A DNA stretch of 64,000 nt from Clostridia bacterium (GCA_017439585.1 JAFSIV010000008.1:1-64000), one strand, 5' to 3'. Counted from the first letter of the stretch, positions 45,255 to 54,363 are shown. Made by a program: numbers and translations. Notes: a model not told the origin generated them from the letters alone.

Positions 45255-48200
45255 TTACTCATCGTCTTCAAGCTCGTCGCCTGAAAAATCGTCGTCATCA
45301 TTATCAAAAGCGATAGCCTCGCCGTTTTCATCCTCTAAGCCGTAGCCTGCGAGAGTATCAACAACGGTTTCACTCTTAAATTCTTCTTCCATAGAGAAAT
45401 CCTCGTTTTCGGGGATAGACGGCAAACCAATATCCAAATCATCATCAAAGGTTTGCTTTAAGTCAATTTCTTCCTCAAACTCGTCTAACACCTTAACATC
45501 AAGTCCCAAAGACTGCAATTCCTTAATAAGAACCTTAAAGGACTCAGGAACGCCCGGCTTCGGAATGTTCTGACCCTTAACAATAGACTCATAGGTCTTA
45601 ACACGGCCAACAACATCATCCGACTTAACGGTTAGGATTTCTTGCAAGGTATAAGCAGCACCGTAAGCTTCAAGTGCCCAAACTTCCATCTCACCGAAAC
45701 GCTGACCGCCGAACTGAGCTTTACCGCCAAGAGGCTGCTGGGTAACAAGTGAGTACGGACCGGTTGAACGGGCGTGAATCTTATCGTCAACCAAGTGGTG
45801 AAGTTTAAGGTAATACATATAACCAACGGTTACAGGGTTATCAAAAGGTTCACCTGTTCTACCGTCAAACAACTGAGTCTTAGCATCCTCTCTCAAAGGA
45901 ATACGAGAGAAATCAAGACCTGCTGTATCTTTAAATTTATATTCATCAGCCTTGGTATATTCCTCAGCCATATTGAAGCATTTTCTAATGTCTTCCTCGT
46001 GCGCACCGTCGAATACAGGTGTGCAGATATTCCAGCCAAGTGCTCTTGCGGCATAGCCCAAGTGAACTTCAAGCACCTGACCGATATTCATACGGGAAGG
46101 AACGCCCAAAGGATTAAGAACTATATCAAGCGGAGTACCGTCGGGTAAGAAAGGCATATCCTCGCTTGGAAGTATTCTTGATACAACACCCTTGTTACCG
46201 TGTCTACCTGCCATCTTATCGCCGACAGAAATCTTACGCTTCTGAGCAATATAGCAACGAACAACAACATTAACACCGGGGCTAAGCTCGGATGCGTTTT
46301 CTCTTGTGAACACCTTAACATCTACGATAGTACCGTATTCACCGTGAGGCACTCTGAGAGAGGTATCTCTAACCTCGCGGGCTTTTTCACCAAATATTGC
46401 GCGGAGAAGTCTTTCCTCTGCGGTGAGCTCGGTTTCACCCTTAGGAGTAACCTTACCAACAAGAATATCGCCTGCGGAAACCTCGGCGCCAATGCGGATA
46501 ATACCGCGCTCGTCAAGGTCTTTAAGAGCATCTTCGCCAACATTGGGGATATCTCTTGTTATTTCCTCAGGTCCAAGCTTGGTATCGCGACATTCAAGCT
46601 CATATTCCTCAATATGAATAGAGGTGTAAATATCCTCGCGAACAAGTCTTTCGTTAATTAAAACAGCGTCCTCATAGTTATAACCTTCCCAAGTCATAAA
46701 GCCGATAAGGGCATTACGACCAAGAGAAATTTCACCGCCTGAGGTTGCAGGACCGTCAGCAATAACCTCGCCCTCAGCGATTTGCTGACCCACTGAAACA
46801 ACAGGTCTCTGGTTAATACAAGTGCCATGGTTTGAACGCAGGAATTTGATAAGCTTATAATCGTCAAGCTCGCCGTTTTTAGCGCGAATAGTAATACTGT
46901 CTGCCGAAACAAAGGTAACCTCACCAGCTCTGCGCGCTAAAACAACAACGCCTGAATCGATAGCAGCCTTATATTCCATACCGGTTGCAACAATCGGGTT
47001 TTCGGGTTTTAATAGCGGCACTGCCTGCTTCTGCATGTTTGAACCCATGAGCGCACGGTTGGTATCATCATTTTCAAGGAAAGGAATCATAGCAGTTGCA
47101 ACGGATACAACCATTTTAGGTGATACATCCATAAACTCTGCGCGATTTGCCTCAACCTCTTGGAAGCCGTCACGATAACGGGCATTAACCTTTGTACGAG
47201 TAAAGTTACCCTTATCGTCAATAGGCTCATTAGCCTGAGCCACGATATAATCGTCCTCTTCGTCAGCAGTCATATAAACAACTTCGTCTAAAACTCTGCC
47301 GTTTTCAACTCTGCGGAAGGGAGTTTCAATAAATCCATACTTATTAATCTTTGCAAAGGTTGCTAAGTAGGAGATAAGACCGATGTTAGGACCTTCGGGA
47401 GTCTCGATAGGACACATACGGCCATAGTGTGTATAGTGAACGTCTCGAACTTCGAATGAAGCTCTGTCTCTTGACAAACCGCCAGGACCTAATGCCGACA
47501 AACGACGCTTATGAGTAAGCTCGGAAAGCGGGTTTGTTTGGTCCATAAACTGAGAAAGCGGAGAAGAACCAAAGAATTCTTTAATAGCGGCAACAACAGG
47601 ACGGATATTAATTAGCGACTGCGGAGTGATAGCTGCGGGGTCTTGCGACTGCAAGGTCATCTTCTCGCGAACAACTCTTTCCATTCTGGAAATACCGATT
47701 CTGAATTGATTTTGCAAAAGCTCTCCAACCGAACGGATACGACGGTTGCCCAAGTGGTCAATATCGTCAACCTCTCCGACATTATGAGCCAAACCTAAGA
47801 AATAGCTAACTGACGCGAAAATATCATCAATAACAATATTTTTCGGGATAAGGTCATCAGCGTTTTCTAATAAAGCGGCGCGAATGTCCTCTTTATTATC
47901 ATTGTTTTCGATAATTGCCTTTAATACTTCAAAGGAAACCTTTTCGTTAATGCCAAGACGGTCTAGCTCTGCGAGTTCATCCGCGGTAAAATCAACGAAA
48001 TCGGAAAGATTAACCATTCCGTTTGATAAAACCTTAACCTCGCTAACATTACCCTCTGGGTCCATAGCATTAATATAAACCTGATTAACGCCCTTCTTCT
48101 CAATTTCGAGAGCAAGCTCCTTAGAAACGGTGGTATCAGCATCTGCTAAAATTTCGCCGGTCATCGGGTCAACAACAGGGCGCGACAAAACAGCACCTCT

Positions 48201-49070
48201 GATACGACCGGAAATGCTTAACTTCTTATTATATTTGTAACGACCAACGCGAGATATATCATAGCGGTGAGCATCAAAGAATAATTGCTCTAAGTAGCTC
48301 TTAGCACCCTCTATGGTAACAGGCTCGCTAGGACGAAGCTTTTTATAAACCTCAACCAAAGCCTCTTCAACCGACTTTGTATCGTCAGCATCCAAGGTGG
48401 CGGCTAAACGCTCGTCCTCTCCAAAAACCTCTCTGATCATATCATTTGTTCCAAGACCTAAGGCTCTAACAAATGTTGTGATAGGAAGCTTGCGGTTTTT
48501 ATCTATTCTAACATAAAGCACATCTGCGGCAGATGTTTCATATTCAAGCCAAGCTCCGCGATTAGGAATAATGGTAGAGGAGAAAAGCTTTTTGCCGGTT
48601 TTCTCGTCAACCTTAACAGCGTAATAAACGCCCGGTGAACGAACCAACTGCGAAACAATCGCACGCTCTGCACCATTGATAACAAATGTTCCCGATTCGG
48701 TCATAAGGGGGAAATCTCCCATAGAAACTTCGCTTTCCTTAATCTCGCCGGTTTCGGTGTTTACAAGGCGGGCTGTAACCCTCAAGGGAGCGGCATAAGT
48801 AGTGTCGCGAGCCTTACATTCGGTAACATCATATTTCGGTGTATCGTCGAGACGGTAATCAATAAAGCTTAATTGCAGGTTACCGCTATAATCGGTTATA
48901 GCCGACATATCTCTGAAAACTTCTTTCAGACCTTCCTCAACAAACCACTTGTATGAGTCCTTTTGGATTTCAATAAGATTAGGCATGTCGATGACTTCTT
49001 TAATCTTAGAAAAAGTCATACGCTCATTGCTACCTAACTTGACGGGTTTTACCATTGAAGTTGACTTCAT
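45255..49070 (-). CDS. rpoB: DNA-directed RNA polymerase subunit beta
   Basis: About 1271 aa. Typical boxes run throughout, from [15 protein letters not shown] near the start to the beta' contact region near the end ([21 protein letters not shown] in part: [16 protein letters not shown]). The rifampicin pocket ([20 protein letters not shown] in sequence) is wild type. An acidic C-terminal extension with [15 protein letters not shown] follows. Start: ATG 49070 is used, though GGAGGAG is 13 bases upstream; ATG 49055 (MVKPVK) is an alternative that matches many relatives. rplJ/rplL, usually just upstream, are absent: a divergent sigG is the neighbour. Confidence 0.97.
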   Translation of the reverse strand: MKSTSMVKPVKLGSNERMTFSKIKEVIDMPNLIEIQKDSYKWFVEEGLKEVFRDMSAITDYSGNLQLSFIDYRLDDTPKYDVTECKARDTTYAAPLRVTARLVNTETGEIKESEVSMGDFPLMTESGTFVINGAERAIVSQLVRSPGVYYAVKVDEKTGKKLFSSTIIPNRGAWLEYETSAADVLYVRIDKNRKLPITTFVRALGLGTNDMIREVFGEDERLAATLDADDTKSVEEALVEVYKKLRPSEPVTIEGAKSYLEQLFFDAHRYDISRVGRYKYNKKLSISGRIRGAVLSRPVVDPMTGEILADADTTVSKELALEIEKKGVNQVYINAMDPEGNVSEVKVLSNGMVNLSDFVDFTADELAELDRLGINEKVSFEVLKAIIENNDNKEDIRAALLENADDLIPKNIVIDDIFASVSYFLGLAHNVGEVDDIDHLGNRRIRSVGELLQNQFRIGISRMERVVREKMTLQSQDPAAITPQSLINIRPVVAAIKEFFGSSPLSQFMDQTNPLSELTHKRRLSALGPGGLSRDRASFEVRDVHYTHYGRMCPIETPEGPNIGLISYLATFAKINKYGFIETPFRRVENGRVLDEVVYMTADEEDDYIVAQANEPIDDKGNFTRTKVNARYRDGFQEVEANRAEFMDVSPKMVVSVATAMIPFLENDDTNRALMGSNMQKQAVPLLKPENPIVATGMEYKAAIDSGVVVLARRAGEVTFVSADSITIRAKNGELDDYKLIKFLRSNHGTCINQRPVVSVGQQIAEGEVIADGPATSGGEISLGRNALIGFMTWEGYNYEDAVLINERLVREDIYTSIHIEEYELECRDTKLGPEEITRDIPNVGEDALKDLDERGIIRIGAEVSAGDILVGKVTPKGETELTAEERLLRAIFGEKAREVRDTSLRVPHGEYGTIVDVKVFTRENASELSPGVNVVVRCYIAQKRKISVGDKMAGRHGNKGVVSRILPSEDMPFLPDGTPLDIVLNPLGVPSRMNIGQVLEVHLGYAARALGWNICTPVFDGAHEEDIRKCFNMAEEYTKADEYKFKDTAGLDFSRIPLREDAKTQLFDGRTGEPFDNPVTVGYMYYLKLHHLVDDKIHARSTGPYSLVTQQPLGGKAQFGGQRFGEMEVWALEAYGAAYTLQEILTVKSDDVVGRVKTYESIVKGQNIPKPGVPESFKVLIKELQSLGLDVKVLDEFEEEIDLKQTFDDDLDIGLPSIPENEDFSMEEEFKSETVVDTLAGYGLEDENGEAIAFDNDDDDFSGDELEDDE

Positions 49071-49220
49071 AGGTATACAATCACTCCTCCGCAAAATTTC
49101 GGCATATTTAGTGCCATTAGACAAGCTTTGACGATAGATATTGTGGTGTTTTATAATTCGCTAAAAAGGGCTTAAAAATATAATAAGTGCACAATACCCC
49201 ATCATCATTAGTAATTTACA

Positions 49221-49249
49221 ATTATATACTAAAAAAATCCATAAGTCAA
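49221..49249 (-). promoter_or_regulatory. sigma-A promoter of rpoBC
   Basis: Minus strand: TTGACT (49244-49249), 17 bp, TATAAT (49221-49226). It leaves a leader of about 145 bases before rpoB. The rest of the 338-base rpoB-sigG gap holds only A/T-rich sequence and the sigG promoter. Confidence 0.88.
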
Positions 49250-49400
49250 GCCCTATTTTTCTAAAAATTTAAAATTATTCAAGTTAATTTTTAACAAATT
49301 TTATATTTGCTATTCAAACAATTTGACGAAATTTTAAGCCCTATAACAATGTTTTTTAAAAATACAAGCCTTTTTTGTCGAAACAAAAAATATTTTATAG

Positions 49401-49430
49401 GTGTATTCCTTTAAGTTAAAGGCAATAATT
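49401..49430 (+). promoter_or_regulatory. sigma-F-type promoter of sigG
   Basis: GTGTA (49401-49405), exactly 15 bases, then GGCAATAATT (49421-49430). This matches the Bacillus sigma-F consensus GYWTA-N15-GGNNANANTW at all but one defined position. sigG is a known sigma-F target, so context agrees. Confidence 0.75.
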
Positions 49431-49462
49431 TTATTGAAAAAAGAATCAAAGAGGGCTTTAAA

Positions 49463-50227
49463 ATGTATAACAATAAGGTTTTCATTTGCGGGGTAGATAC
49501 TTCAAAGCTACCTTTATTAAAGGAAAAAGAAAAGGAGGAGCTTTTAAAGAAAATAAAACAGGGCGATACCCTCGCCCGAGACGAGCTTATAAACGGAAAT
49601 TTAAGACTCGTTTTAAGCGTTATACAGAGATTTACAGGCAGAGGCGAAAATATTGACGACCTTTTTCAAATAGGTTGTATCGGTCTAATTAAAGCAATAG
49701 ATAACTTTGATATAACCCAAAATGTCAGATTTTCAACCTATGCCGTTCCAATGATAATTGGTGAAATCAGACGTTATCTCAGAGACAATAATTCCATAAG
49801 AGTAAGCCGTTCTATCAAAGACACCGCCTATAAAGCTATGCAAATCAAAGAACAGCTTTTAAGAGAAAATCAGGAAGAACCCACCGTTGAAGAAATCGCA
49901 AAAGCGTTGGGTATGCCGAAAAGCGATGTGGTTATCGCGCTCGAAAGCATCGTAAACCCCATGTCGATTTACGACCCAATTTATTCCGACGGCGGAGATA
50001 CTATATATGTATTAGACCAACTCGGCGATAAAAACGACGATACGAATTGGCTCGACGAAATTGCCTTCAAGGAGGCAATAAAAGATTTATCCGACCGCGA
50101 AAAGCTTATTTTATCCCTTAGATTTATGCAGGGCAAAACCCAAATGGAAGTATCAAGCGAAATCGGTATTTCGCAGGCTCAGGTTTCAAGACTCGAAAAA
50201 GGCGCTATCGAAAAGATAAAAAATTAA
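49463..50227 (+). CDS. sigG: forespore sigma factor SigG
   Basis: Late forespore RNA polymerase sigma factor, 254 aa. The N-terminal VFICGVDTSKLPLL is diagnostic of SigG (the anti-sigma CsfB-binding segment). Region 2 has DDLFQIGCIGLIKAIDNFD, region 3 EEPTVEEIAKALGM, and region 4 the helix-turn-helix MEVSSEIGISQAQVSRLEK. GAGGG stands before ATG 49463. It is a single-gene unit here, not joined to spoIIGA-sigE as in Bacillus, and is divergent from rpoB. Confidence 0.97.
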   Translation: MYNNKVFICGVDTSKLPLLKEKEKEELLKKIKQGDTLARDELINGNLRLVLSVIQRFTGRGENIDDLFQIGCIGLIKAIDNFDITQNVRFSTYAVPMIIGEIRRYLRDNNSIRVSRSIKDTAYKAMQIKEQLLRENQEEPTVEEIAKALGMPKSDVVIALESIVNPMSIYDPIYSDGGDTIYVLDQLGDKNDDTNWLDEIAFKEAIKDLSDREKLILSLRFMQGKTQMEVSSEIGISQAQVSRLEKGAIEKIKN

Positions 50228-50234
50228 AAATTTT

Positions 50235-50261
50235 AAAGGCTTGGGAAAATCCCAAGCCTTT
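50235..50261 (+). terminator. terminator of sigG
   Basis: 12-bp stem AAAGGCTTGGGA / TCCCAAGCCTTT, 7 bases after the stop, with a TTTT tail. Confidence 0.9.
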
Positions 50262-50263
50262 TG

Positions 50264-50385
50264 CTATTCAGTATAAAAACAATCCTCTTTCCATTTTTGA
50301 GGGTTAGTATCAATATAAAATAATATCCGTTTTGGCTATAATCATAATCTTTTAACCTTGTTGGTTTGCGGTTTGGTAAATTCAT
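50264..50385 (-). pseudogene. internally deleted REP-associated (IS200-like) transposase relic
   Basis: From ATG 50385 the minus strand reads LPNRKPTRLKDYDYSQNGYY, the conserved N-terminus of REP-associated tyrosine transposases (RAYTs). After about 25 codons a second frame takes over and reads YIDTNPQKWKEDCFYTE then stop, the conserved C-terminal end of the same family. About 130-180 internal codons, including the HUH motif and catalytic Tyr, are gone. The junction lies near a TTTTAT stretch and changes frame. So the window once held a RAYT, the enzyme class that moves hairpin repeats. Confidence 0.8.
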
Positions 50386-50388
50386 TTT

Positions 50389-50595
50389 TTATTTTTTGTC
50401 TTTAATAAATTCTGCAATATCTTCAATTTTACAATTTAATACGGAACATAGTTTATCTATTGTTTTAGTCTCCACATTTTCGTTCGCTTTTAGTCTTCTT
50501 ATGGTTTTGCTATCAATGCCACACTTTTCACGCAATTTATAGGTAGAAAAACCTTTTTCTTTCATCGTAATCCATAATTTATCAAACACTATCAT
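50389..50595 (-). CDS. XRE-family small transcription regulator
   Basis: A 68-residue single-domain Cro/CI-type helix-turn-helix protein (STYKLREKCGIDSKTIRRLK is the HTH; NCKIEDIAEF ends it), as in YozG-like regulators. AGGGGG lies 7 bases before the ATG. Its upstream region is a divergent promoter with a GGGGAT-ATA-ATCCCC palindrome, the likely operator. It is divergent from the broken SLOG gene. Confidence 0.9.
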   Translation of the reverse strand: MIVFDKLWITMKEKGFSTYKLREKCGIDSKTIRRLKANENVETKTIDKLCSVLNCKIEDIAEFIKDKK

Positions 50596-50608
50596 AAAAC
50601 AACCCCCT

Positions 50609-50664
50609 TGACATTTATTATTATGGGGATTATAATCTCAAATATTAAGGGGATATAATCCCCA
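50609..50664 (+). promoter_or_regulatory. perfect promoter with XRE operators
   Basis: TTGACA (50609-50614), 17 bp, TATAAT (50632-50637). GGGGATTATAATC (50626-50638) covers the -10, and the 15-bp palindrome GGGGATATAATCCCC (50650-50664) follows at the start of transcription. Both share GGGGAT-TATAATC and are the likely binding sites of the adjacent XRE protein. Confidence 0.8.
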
Positions 50665-50680
50665 TAAGGAGAATGGATTA

Positions 50681-50735
50681 TGATTAAACGTGTTGTTATT
50701 GCAGGTTACAGGGATTATTAATTATTCCATATAAA
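50681..50735 (+). pseudogene. broken 5' fragment of a SLOG/DUF2493 gene
   Basis: With AAGGAG in front, ATG 50681 starts IKRVVIAGYRDY and then a stop. The intact gene 250 bases on begins with KRVVIAGCRDYENY. After the stop a one-base shift gives NYSI, so an indel ended the frame. The rest of this paralogue is absent. It is the only coding-like sequence controlled by the promoter at 50609. Confidence 0.72.
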
Positions 50736-50742
50736 AACTATA

Positions 50743-50771
50743 TTGATTTTTATTTTTATATATGGTAAAAT
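50743..50771 (+). promoter_or_regulatory. sigma-A promoter of the structured RNA
   Basis: TTGATT (50743-50748), 17 bp, TAAAAT (50766-50771). Transcription would begin at about 50778, at the foot of the long stem. Confidence 0.78.
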
Positions 50772-50775
50772 TTAT

Positions 50776-50922
50776 TTGCGACGCAAACTGAATAAAAAAC
50801 TCTAACGACGGGAAAATACCTTGGTAAAAGGTGTTTCCCTTATCCCTCGTTGGAGTTAGTTTGCGTCGCAACAAACTGAGGGTAAACACTTTTTCGGCAC
50901 ACCTTTCGGGGTGTGCTTTTTT
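50776..50922 (+). ncRNA. novel structured RNA or attenuator leader upstream of the SLOG gene
   Basis: A compact unit: promoter, a long imperfect hairpin, and a terminator. Stem 1 is TTGCGACGCAAACT (50776-50789) with its exact 14-base complement at 50858-50871. Stem 2 is ACTCTAACGA (50799-50808) with 50847-50856 (one G-U). Stem 3 is GGGAAA...TACCTT (50810-50822) with 50828-50839. The terminator is GCACACC / GGTGTGC (50897-50916) with six T. An alternative fold pairs 50872-50889 with AGTTTG, CCCTC and GTGTTT inside the hairpin. The SLOG start lies 14 bases past the terminator, so this is either a small RNA or a leader that controls readthrough. Confidence 0.75.
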
Positions 50923-50935
50923 ATTGAGGTGAATT

Positions 50936-51316
50936 ATGGAAAATAAAAAATTACCAACCAAACGAGTTGTTATTGCAGGTTGCAGAGATTACGAAAATTA
51001 CGAACAAGCAAAAGAGTTTATTGATATATGTTTATCTAATGTTCGAAAAGAAAATGAAATTATTATTGTTTCGGGCGCTGCCAGAGGTGCAGATGCTATT
51101 GGAGAGCGGTATGCAAAAGAAAATGGTTTCAGGATTGAAAAATACCCTGCCGATTGGGAAAAATACGGCAAAAGCGCAGGACCTATAAGAAATAAGCAAA
51201 TGGCAGAAATCAGCGATTATGTAATCTGTTTTTGGAACGAAAAAAGCAAGGGCACAAAATCAATGATAGATTATGCGAAAAAATTAAATAAGCCTGTTAA
51301 AATTAAAATTATATAA
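50936..51316 (+). CDS. SLOG-domain protein (DUF2493, YspA-like)
   Basis: A 126-residue single-domain protein of the SLOG superfamily, which binds nucleotides or nucleotide-derived ligands. Rossmann-like pattern: KRVVIAGCRDYENY, IIIVSGAARGADAIGERYA and KSAGPIRNKQMAE. GAGGT stands 5 bases before the ATG. It has no promoter of its own other than that of the structured leader. Family members occur in mobile and conflict-related contexts, but no effector gene is adjacent, so a defence role is not claimed. Confidence 0.88.
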   Translation: MENKKLPTKRVVIAGCRDYENYEQAKEFIDICLSNVRKENEIIIVSGAARGADAIGERYAKENGFRIEKYPADWEKYGKSAGPIRNKQMAEISDYVICFWNEKSKGTKSMIDYAKKLNKPVKIKII

Positions 51317-51353
51317 AACGGTAAATTTTCATACTCAATATTAATTTGGTTAA

Positions 51354-51383
51354 GGGCGTGCCCGTCGCGGCATGAGCGACAAT
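51354..51383 (-). repeat. small hairpin repeat, truncated copy
   Basis: Minus-strand copy of the ATTGTCGC-TCATGCC-GCGAC-GGGCACGCCC motif; the outermost pair is T-G. Nothing else of the large repeat is present. It stands between the SLOG gene and the AraC gene. Confidence 0.8.
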
Positions 51384-51431
51384 ATAATAAATTTTAGTTG
51401 TTTTGTATTGGATAATGCCTTCGACGTCCCG

Positions 51432-52286
51432 TCAGGTTTTAACATTTTCGGGCGACTCATAATCGCCCTTTTGTTTAATGTATTGCTTTGTGCTAATGTT
51501 AATCTTTAAATCATCAGTTGGGGAATGAGAAAAAATTTTTTTATAGGTTTTTGAAAAATATGATAGATTTTGGAATCCGCTTTGATAGGCACTTTCCGAC
51601 ACATTGCATTCACCCGATTTAAGCTTGGCTTTAGCGTGGGTGCAACGAACAATATTTAAAAATTGGTTAATGGTGTTTCCCGTTACCTCCTTGAAAATAT
51701 GACATAAATACGATTTACTGATATTCATATATTCACTTATATTATCAAGCGTAAGCTCTCCGGAAAAATTATCATAAATATACTCGGTGGTTTTTTTAAC
51801 AAGCTCTATCTTTTTATTTGGGATTTTTTCTTGGATATTAATACTTTTCTCGCGCGATATTATTGAAAGTAAAACCTTGCAATATCCCTCAACGGCATCT
51901 TTGAAATTGTTTGGTTGACTATTAAGCTCGTTCAGAATTCTTTTATATATGTCAAGGGCGGCAGGAGCAGTGCTTTTGTTTGGGAGCTCTGAAAACGAGC
52001 GACCATACATATCACTCCAAATAATAAGACAATGGTAGGTGCATTTGTCGTCAGAGGTTAGCATTTCGTGCAGTTGATATTTATTGATAACAGCGATATC
52101 GTTTTCTTTAAAGGTGTTTTCAATGCCGTCGCAGATGACTGTGAGAGTACCGCTTATTACAAGCAAAAGCTCGATGTTTTTGTGCCAATGCATACATATT
52201 TTTTCGTTACTGCAAAGGGTATCAATATGATAAATTATTCTTAAATTATTATCTATATAATGATTACCGTGGTGTTCATATGGCAT
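51432..52286 (-). CDS. AraC-family transcriptional regulator (cupin + HTH)
   Basis: 284-residue regulator. The N-terminal cupin (HWHKNIELLLVISGTLTVI) is the probable sugar sensor, and the C-terminal double HTH has LTLDNISEYMNISKSYLCHI and SAYQSGFQNLSYFSKTYKKI. ATG 52286 is chosen since AAGGAG lies 9 bases before it. It is divergent from the isomerase-dehydrogenase-isomerase genes and is probably their activator. The extreme C-terminus (GDYESPENVKT) is encoded by a GGGCGA/TCGCCC hairpin, suggesting the gene end was extended by repeat sequence. Confidence 0.92.
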   Translation of the reverse strand: MPYEHHGNHYIDNNLRIIYHIDTLCSNEKICMHWHKNIELLLVISGTLTVICDGIENTFKENDIAVINKYQLHEMLTSDDKCTYHCLIIWSDMYGRSFSELPNKSTAPAALDIYKRILNELNSQPNNFKDAVEGYCKVLLSIISREKSINIQEKIPNKKIELVKKTTEYIYDNFSGELTLDNISEYMNISKSYLCHIFKEVTGNTINQFLNIVRCTHAKAKLKSGECNVSESAYQSGFQNLSYFSKTYKKIFSHSPTDDLKINISTKQYIKQKGDYESPENVKT

Positions 52287-52429
52287 CTTAAACAACTCCT
52301 TTTTTACAAATTATATAACAGAACATTAAAAAAAGCAAGATAGTGTTAATAATCAGTGGTTTTATTGCTTTGTTTTTACTATTAAGTTTAATATAATTAA
52401 AATATACATAAATGAAGGAGTGTATGAAA

Positions 52430-53281
52430 ATGTATAATTTTCCAATCGGAGTTATGGTTGAATCCTTTAAACTTCCGTTCAAAGAGGCGGTTGAAAACGC
52501 AGCCAAATTGGGTGCCAAAGGAATCCAGATGTATACAACAACGGGTGAGATGGCGCCTGAAAATTTAACCGAACAAAAAATCAAAGAAATTCTAGACATT
52601 GTTAAATCAAACGGATTGGTATTTTCGGCTCTTTGCGGTGATTTCGGCGGTCTGTCTGATTCAGAACGCAATAAGGAACGCGTAGAGCGTCTGAAACGCG
52701 TTATGGAACTGGCGCTTAAACTTGAAACTAATATAGTAACTACCCATATTGGCGTTGTTCCTGTTGATAGAAAGCATTCGCGTTATGGTGTTATGCAGGA
52801 GGCATGCTACACACTCGCCGAATTTGCAGATAGCCTAAACTCACATTTTGCTATCGAAACCGGACCCGAAACAGCAATGGTATTAAAAGACTTTTTAGAT
52901 TCTCTTGATTCAAGAGGTGTGGCGGTAAATCTTGATCCAGCAAACTTTGTTATGGTAACGGGCGATGATCCGGTTAAGGCAGTATACACGCTTAAAGATT
53001 ATATTGTTCATACTCATGCTAAGGATGGTATAAAACTTTTAGATGTTAGACCCGAGATTATTTATGGTGTAGAAAAAGCCACTGAGGAAGAAGCATGGGG
53101 CAAGGCATTTGAGGAGGTTCCGCTCGGAAAGGGTAAGGTTGATTTTGATAACTATCTTAAAGCTCTTGAAGATATAGGCTACAAAGGCTTCTTGACTATT
53201 GAACGCGAGGTAGGAGAAAATCCGGCCTCAGATATAAAAACCGCATTTGAATTTCTTACAAGAAAGATAAAGGAGAATTAA
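52430..53281 (+). CDS. sugar phosphate isomerase/epimerase family TIM barrel (1)
   Basis: 283-residue AP-endonuclease-2/xylose-isomerase-like barrel. Likely metal ligands are E143 (AIETGPE), D169 (NLDPANF), H196 (HTHAKDG) and E258 (TIERE). ATG 52430 is chosen because AGGAG is 9 bases upstream, whereas two earlier ATGs are too close to or within it. Overall layout is as in IolE, YcjR and related sugar isomerases or keto-sugar lyases. First gene of the plus-strand unit; the dehydrogenase follows after 2 bases. Confidence 0.9.
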   Translation: MYNFPIGVMVESFKLPFKEAVENAAKLGAKGIQMYTTTGEMAPENLTEQKIKEILDIVKSNGLVFSALCGDFGGLSDSERNKERVERLKRVMELALKLETNIVTTHIGVVPVDRKHSRYGVMQEACYTLAEFADSLNSHFAIETGPETAMVLKDFLDSLDSRGVAVNLDPANFVMVTGDDPVKAVYTLKDYIVHTHAKDGIKLLDVRPEIIYGVEKATEEEAWGKAFEEVPLGKGKVDFDNYLKALEDIGYKGFLTIEREVGENPASDIKTAFEFLTRKIKEN

Positions 53282-53283
53282 CT

Positions 53284-54348
53284 ATGAAAAAGATTAAAGT
53301 TGCTATTATTGGTGTTGGCTCGATTGCACAGGCACATATTTCTGCGTATTTATCAGATGAGCGCTGTGAATTATATGCTTTTTGTGACATTGATGAGAAT
53401 CGCCTCAAAAGTGTTGGCGAGAAGTTTGGTGTCACCCATCTCTACACTGATAAGGACGAGATGCTAAAAAATTGTCCCGAGATAGATGTTGTAAGTGTTT
53501 GCACATGGAATAATTCTCATGCCGAATGTTCTATCGCAGCTCTTAATGCAGGTAAAAACGTACTTTGTGAAAAGCCTATGGCTATGAATGCCCAAGAAGC
53601 TCAAGCTATGAAAAAAGCCGCAGAGCAAAACGGCAAGCTATTAATGATAGGCTTTGTTCGTCGTTACGGCAATGATGCAAAGGTTATCAAGGATTTTATT
53701 GATAATGGTAATTTTGGCGATATATATTATACAAAAGCTACATATTTAAGAAGAGCAGGCGCCCCTAAGGGTTGGTTCTGTGACAGTGAACTTTCCGGAG
53801 GTGGACCGCTTATTGATTTGGGTGTGCATGTTATTGATTTAGCACGATATCTTTCGGGAGGACCTAAGCCTGTTTCGGTTTATGCAGCAACCTTTAATAA
53901 ATTAGGTAACCGCGAGCATTTAAAGTTTAATACTCGTTGGGGTATTGATTCGGAAAAATCAGTTTTTGATGTTGAGGATTTAGCAACTGCACTTATCCGA
54001 TTTGATAACGGAATGGTTATGGCACTTGAAGCAAGTTTCAGCCTTAATATTAAAGAGGATGTGGGTACAGTTCAACTGTTCGGCGATAAGGCGGGCGCGA
54101 TTATAGGTTCTGATATAGAGATGTTTACCGAAGAAAACGGTTATTTAACTAACACAAGCCTTAAATGTACTACGGACTCAAGCTTTTTGAACAGCGGAAT
54201 GTTTTTTGGCGAGATTCATCACTTCCTTGATTGCGTTTGTGATAATGTGGAATGTATTTCCCCCGCCGAAGAAGGTGTGCTACTTATGAAAATACTCGAT
54301 GCGGCTTATGAATCGGCAAGAACAGGTCATGAAGTAGAAATTAAATAA
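53284..54348 (+). CDS. Gfo/Idh/MocA oxidoreductase (1)
   Basis: 354-residue NAD(P)-dependent dehydrogenase. Rossmann GVGSIA near residue 11, CEKP with K97, and D178-LGV-H182-VID, the canonical Lys-Asp-His catalytic set of inositol dehydrogenase-type enzymes. Expected to oxidise a sugar or sugar-like hydroxyl to a ketone. AAAGGAG lies before ATG 53284. Coupled to the preceding barrel, which would isomerise, eliminate or epimerise the keto product. Confidence 0.92.
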   Translation: MKKIKVAIIGVGSIAQAHISAYLSDERCELYAFCDIDENRLKSVGEKFGVTHLYTDKDEMLKNCPEIDVVSVCTWNNSHAECSIAALNAGKNVLCEKPMAMNAQEAQAMKKAAEQNGKLLMIGFVRRYGNDAKVIKDFIDNGNFGDIYYTKATYLRRAGAPKGWFCDSELSGGGPLIDLGVHVIDLARYLSGGPKPVSVYAATFNKLGNREHLKFNTRWGIDSEKSVFDVEDLATALIRFDNGMVMALEASFSLNIKEDVGTVQLFGDKAGAIIGSDIEMFTEENGYLTNTSLKCTTDSSFLNSGMFFGEIHHFLDCVCDNVECISPAEEGVLLMKILDAAYESARTGHEVEIK

Positions 54349-54363
54349 CTAAAAAATTGTGCT

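Noticed and set aside
50776..50871. Integron attC site or retron RNA
   Set aside because: No integrase, reverse transcriptase or gene cassette is nearby, and the arms do not show attC core sites. A transcribed leader fits better.
50722..50961. A 79-codon open frame on the minus strand across the structured RNA
   Set aside because: It lies wholly over the hairpin and terminator, has no ribosome site, and its codons are explained by the inverted repeats.
50936..51316. SLOG gene as part of a defence system
   Set aside because: No TIR, nuclease, transmembrane effector or CRISPR gene is adjacent; only an XRE regulator and a transposase relic are. The family alone is not enough.
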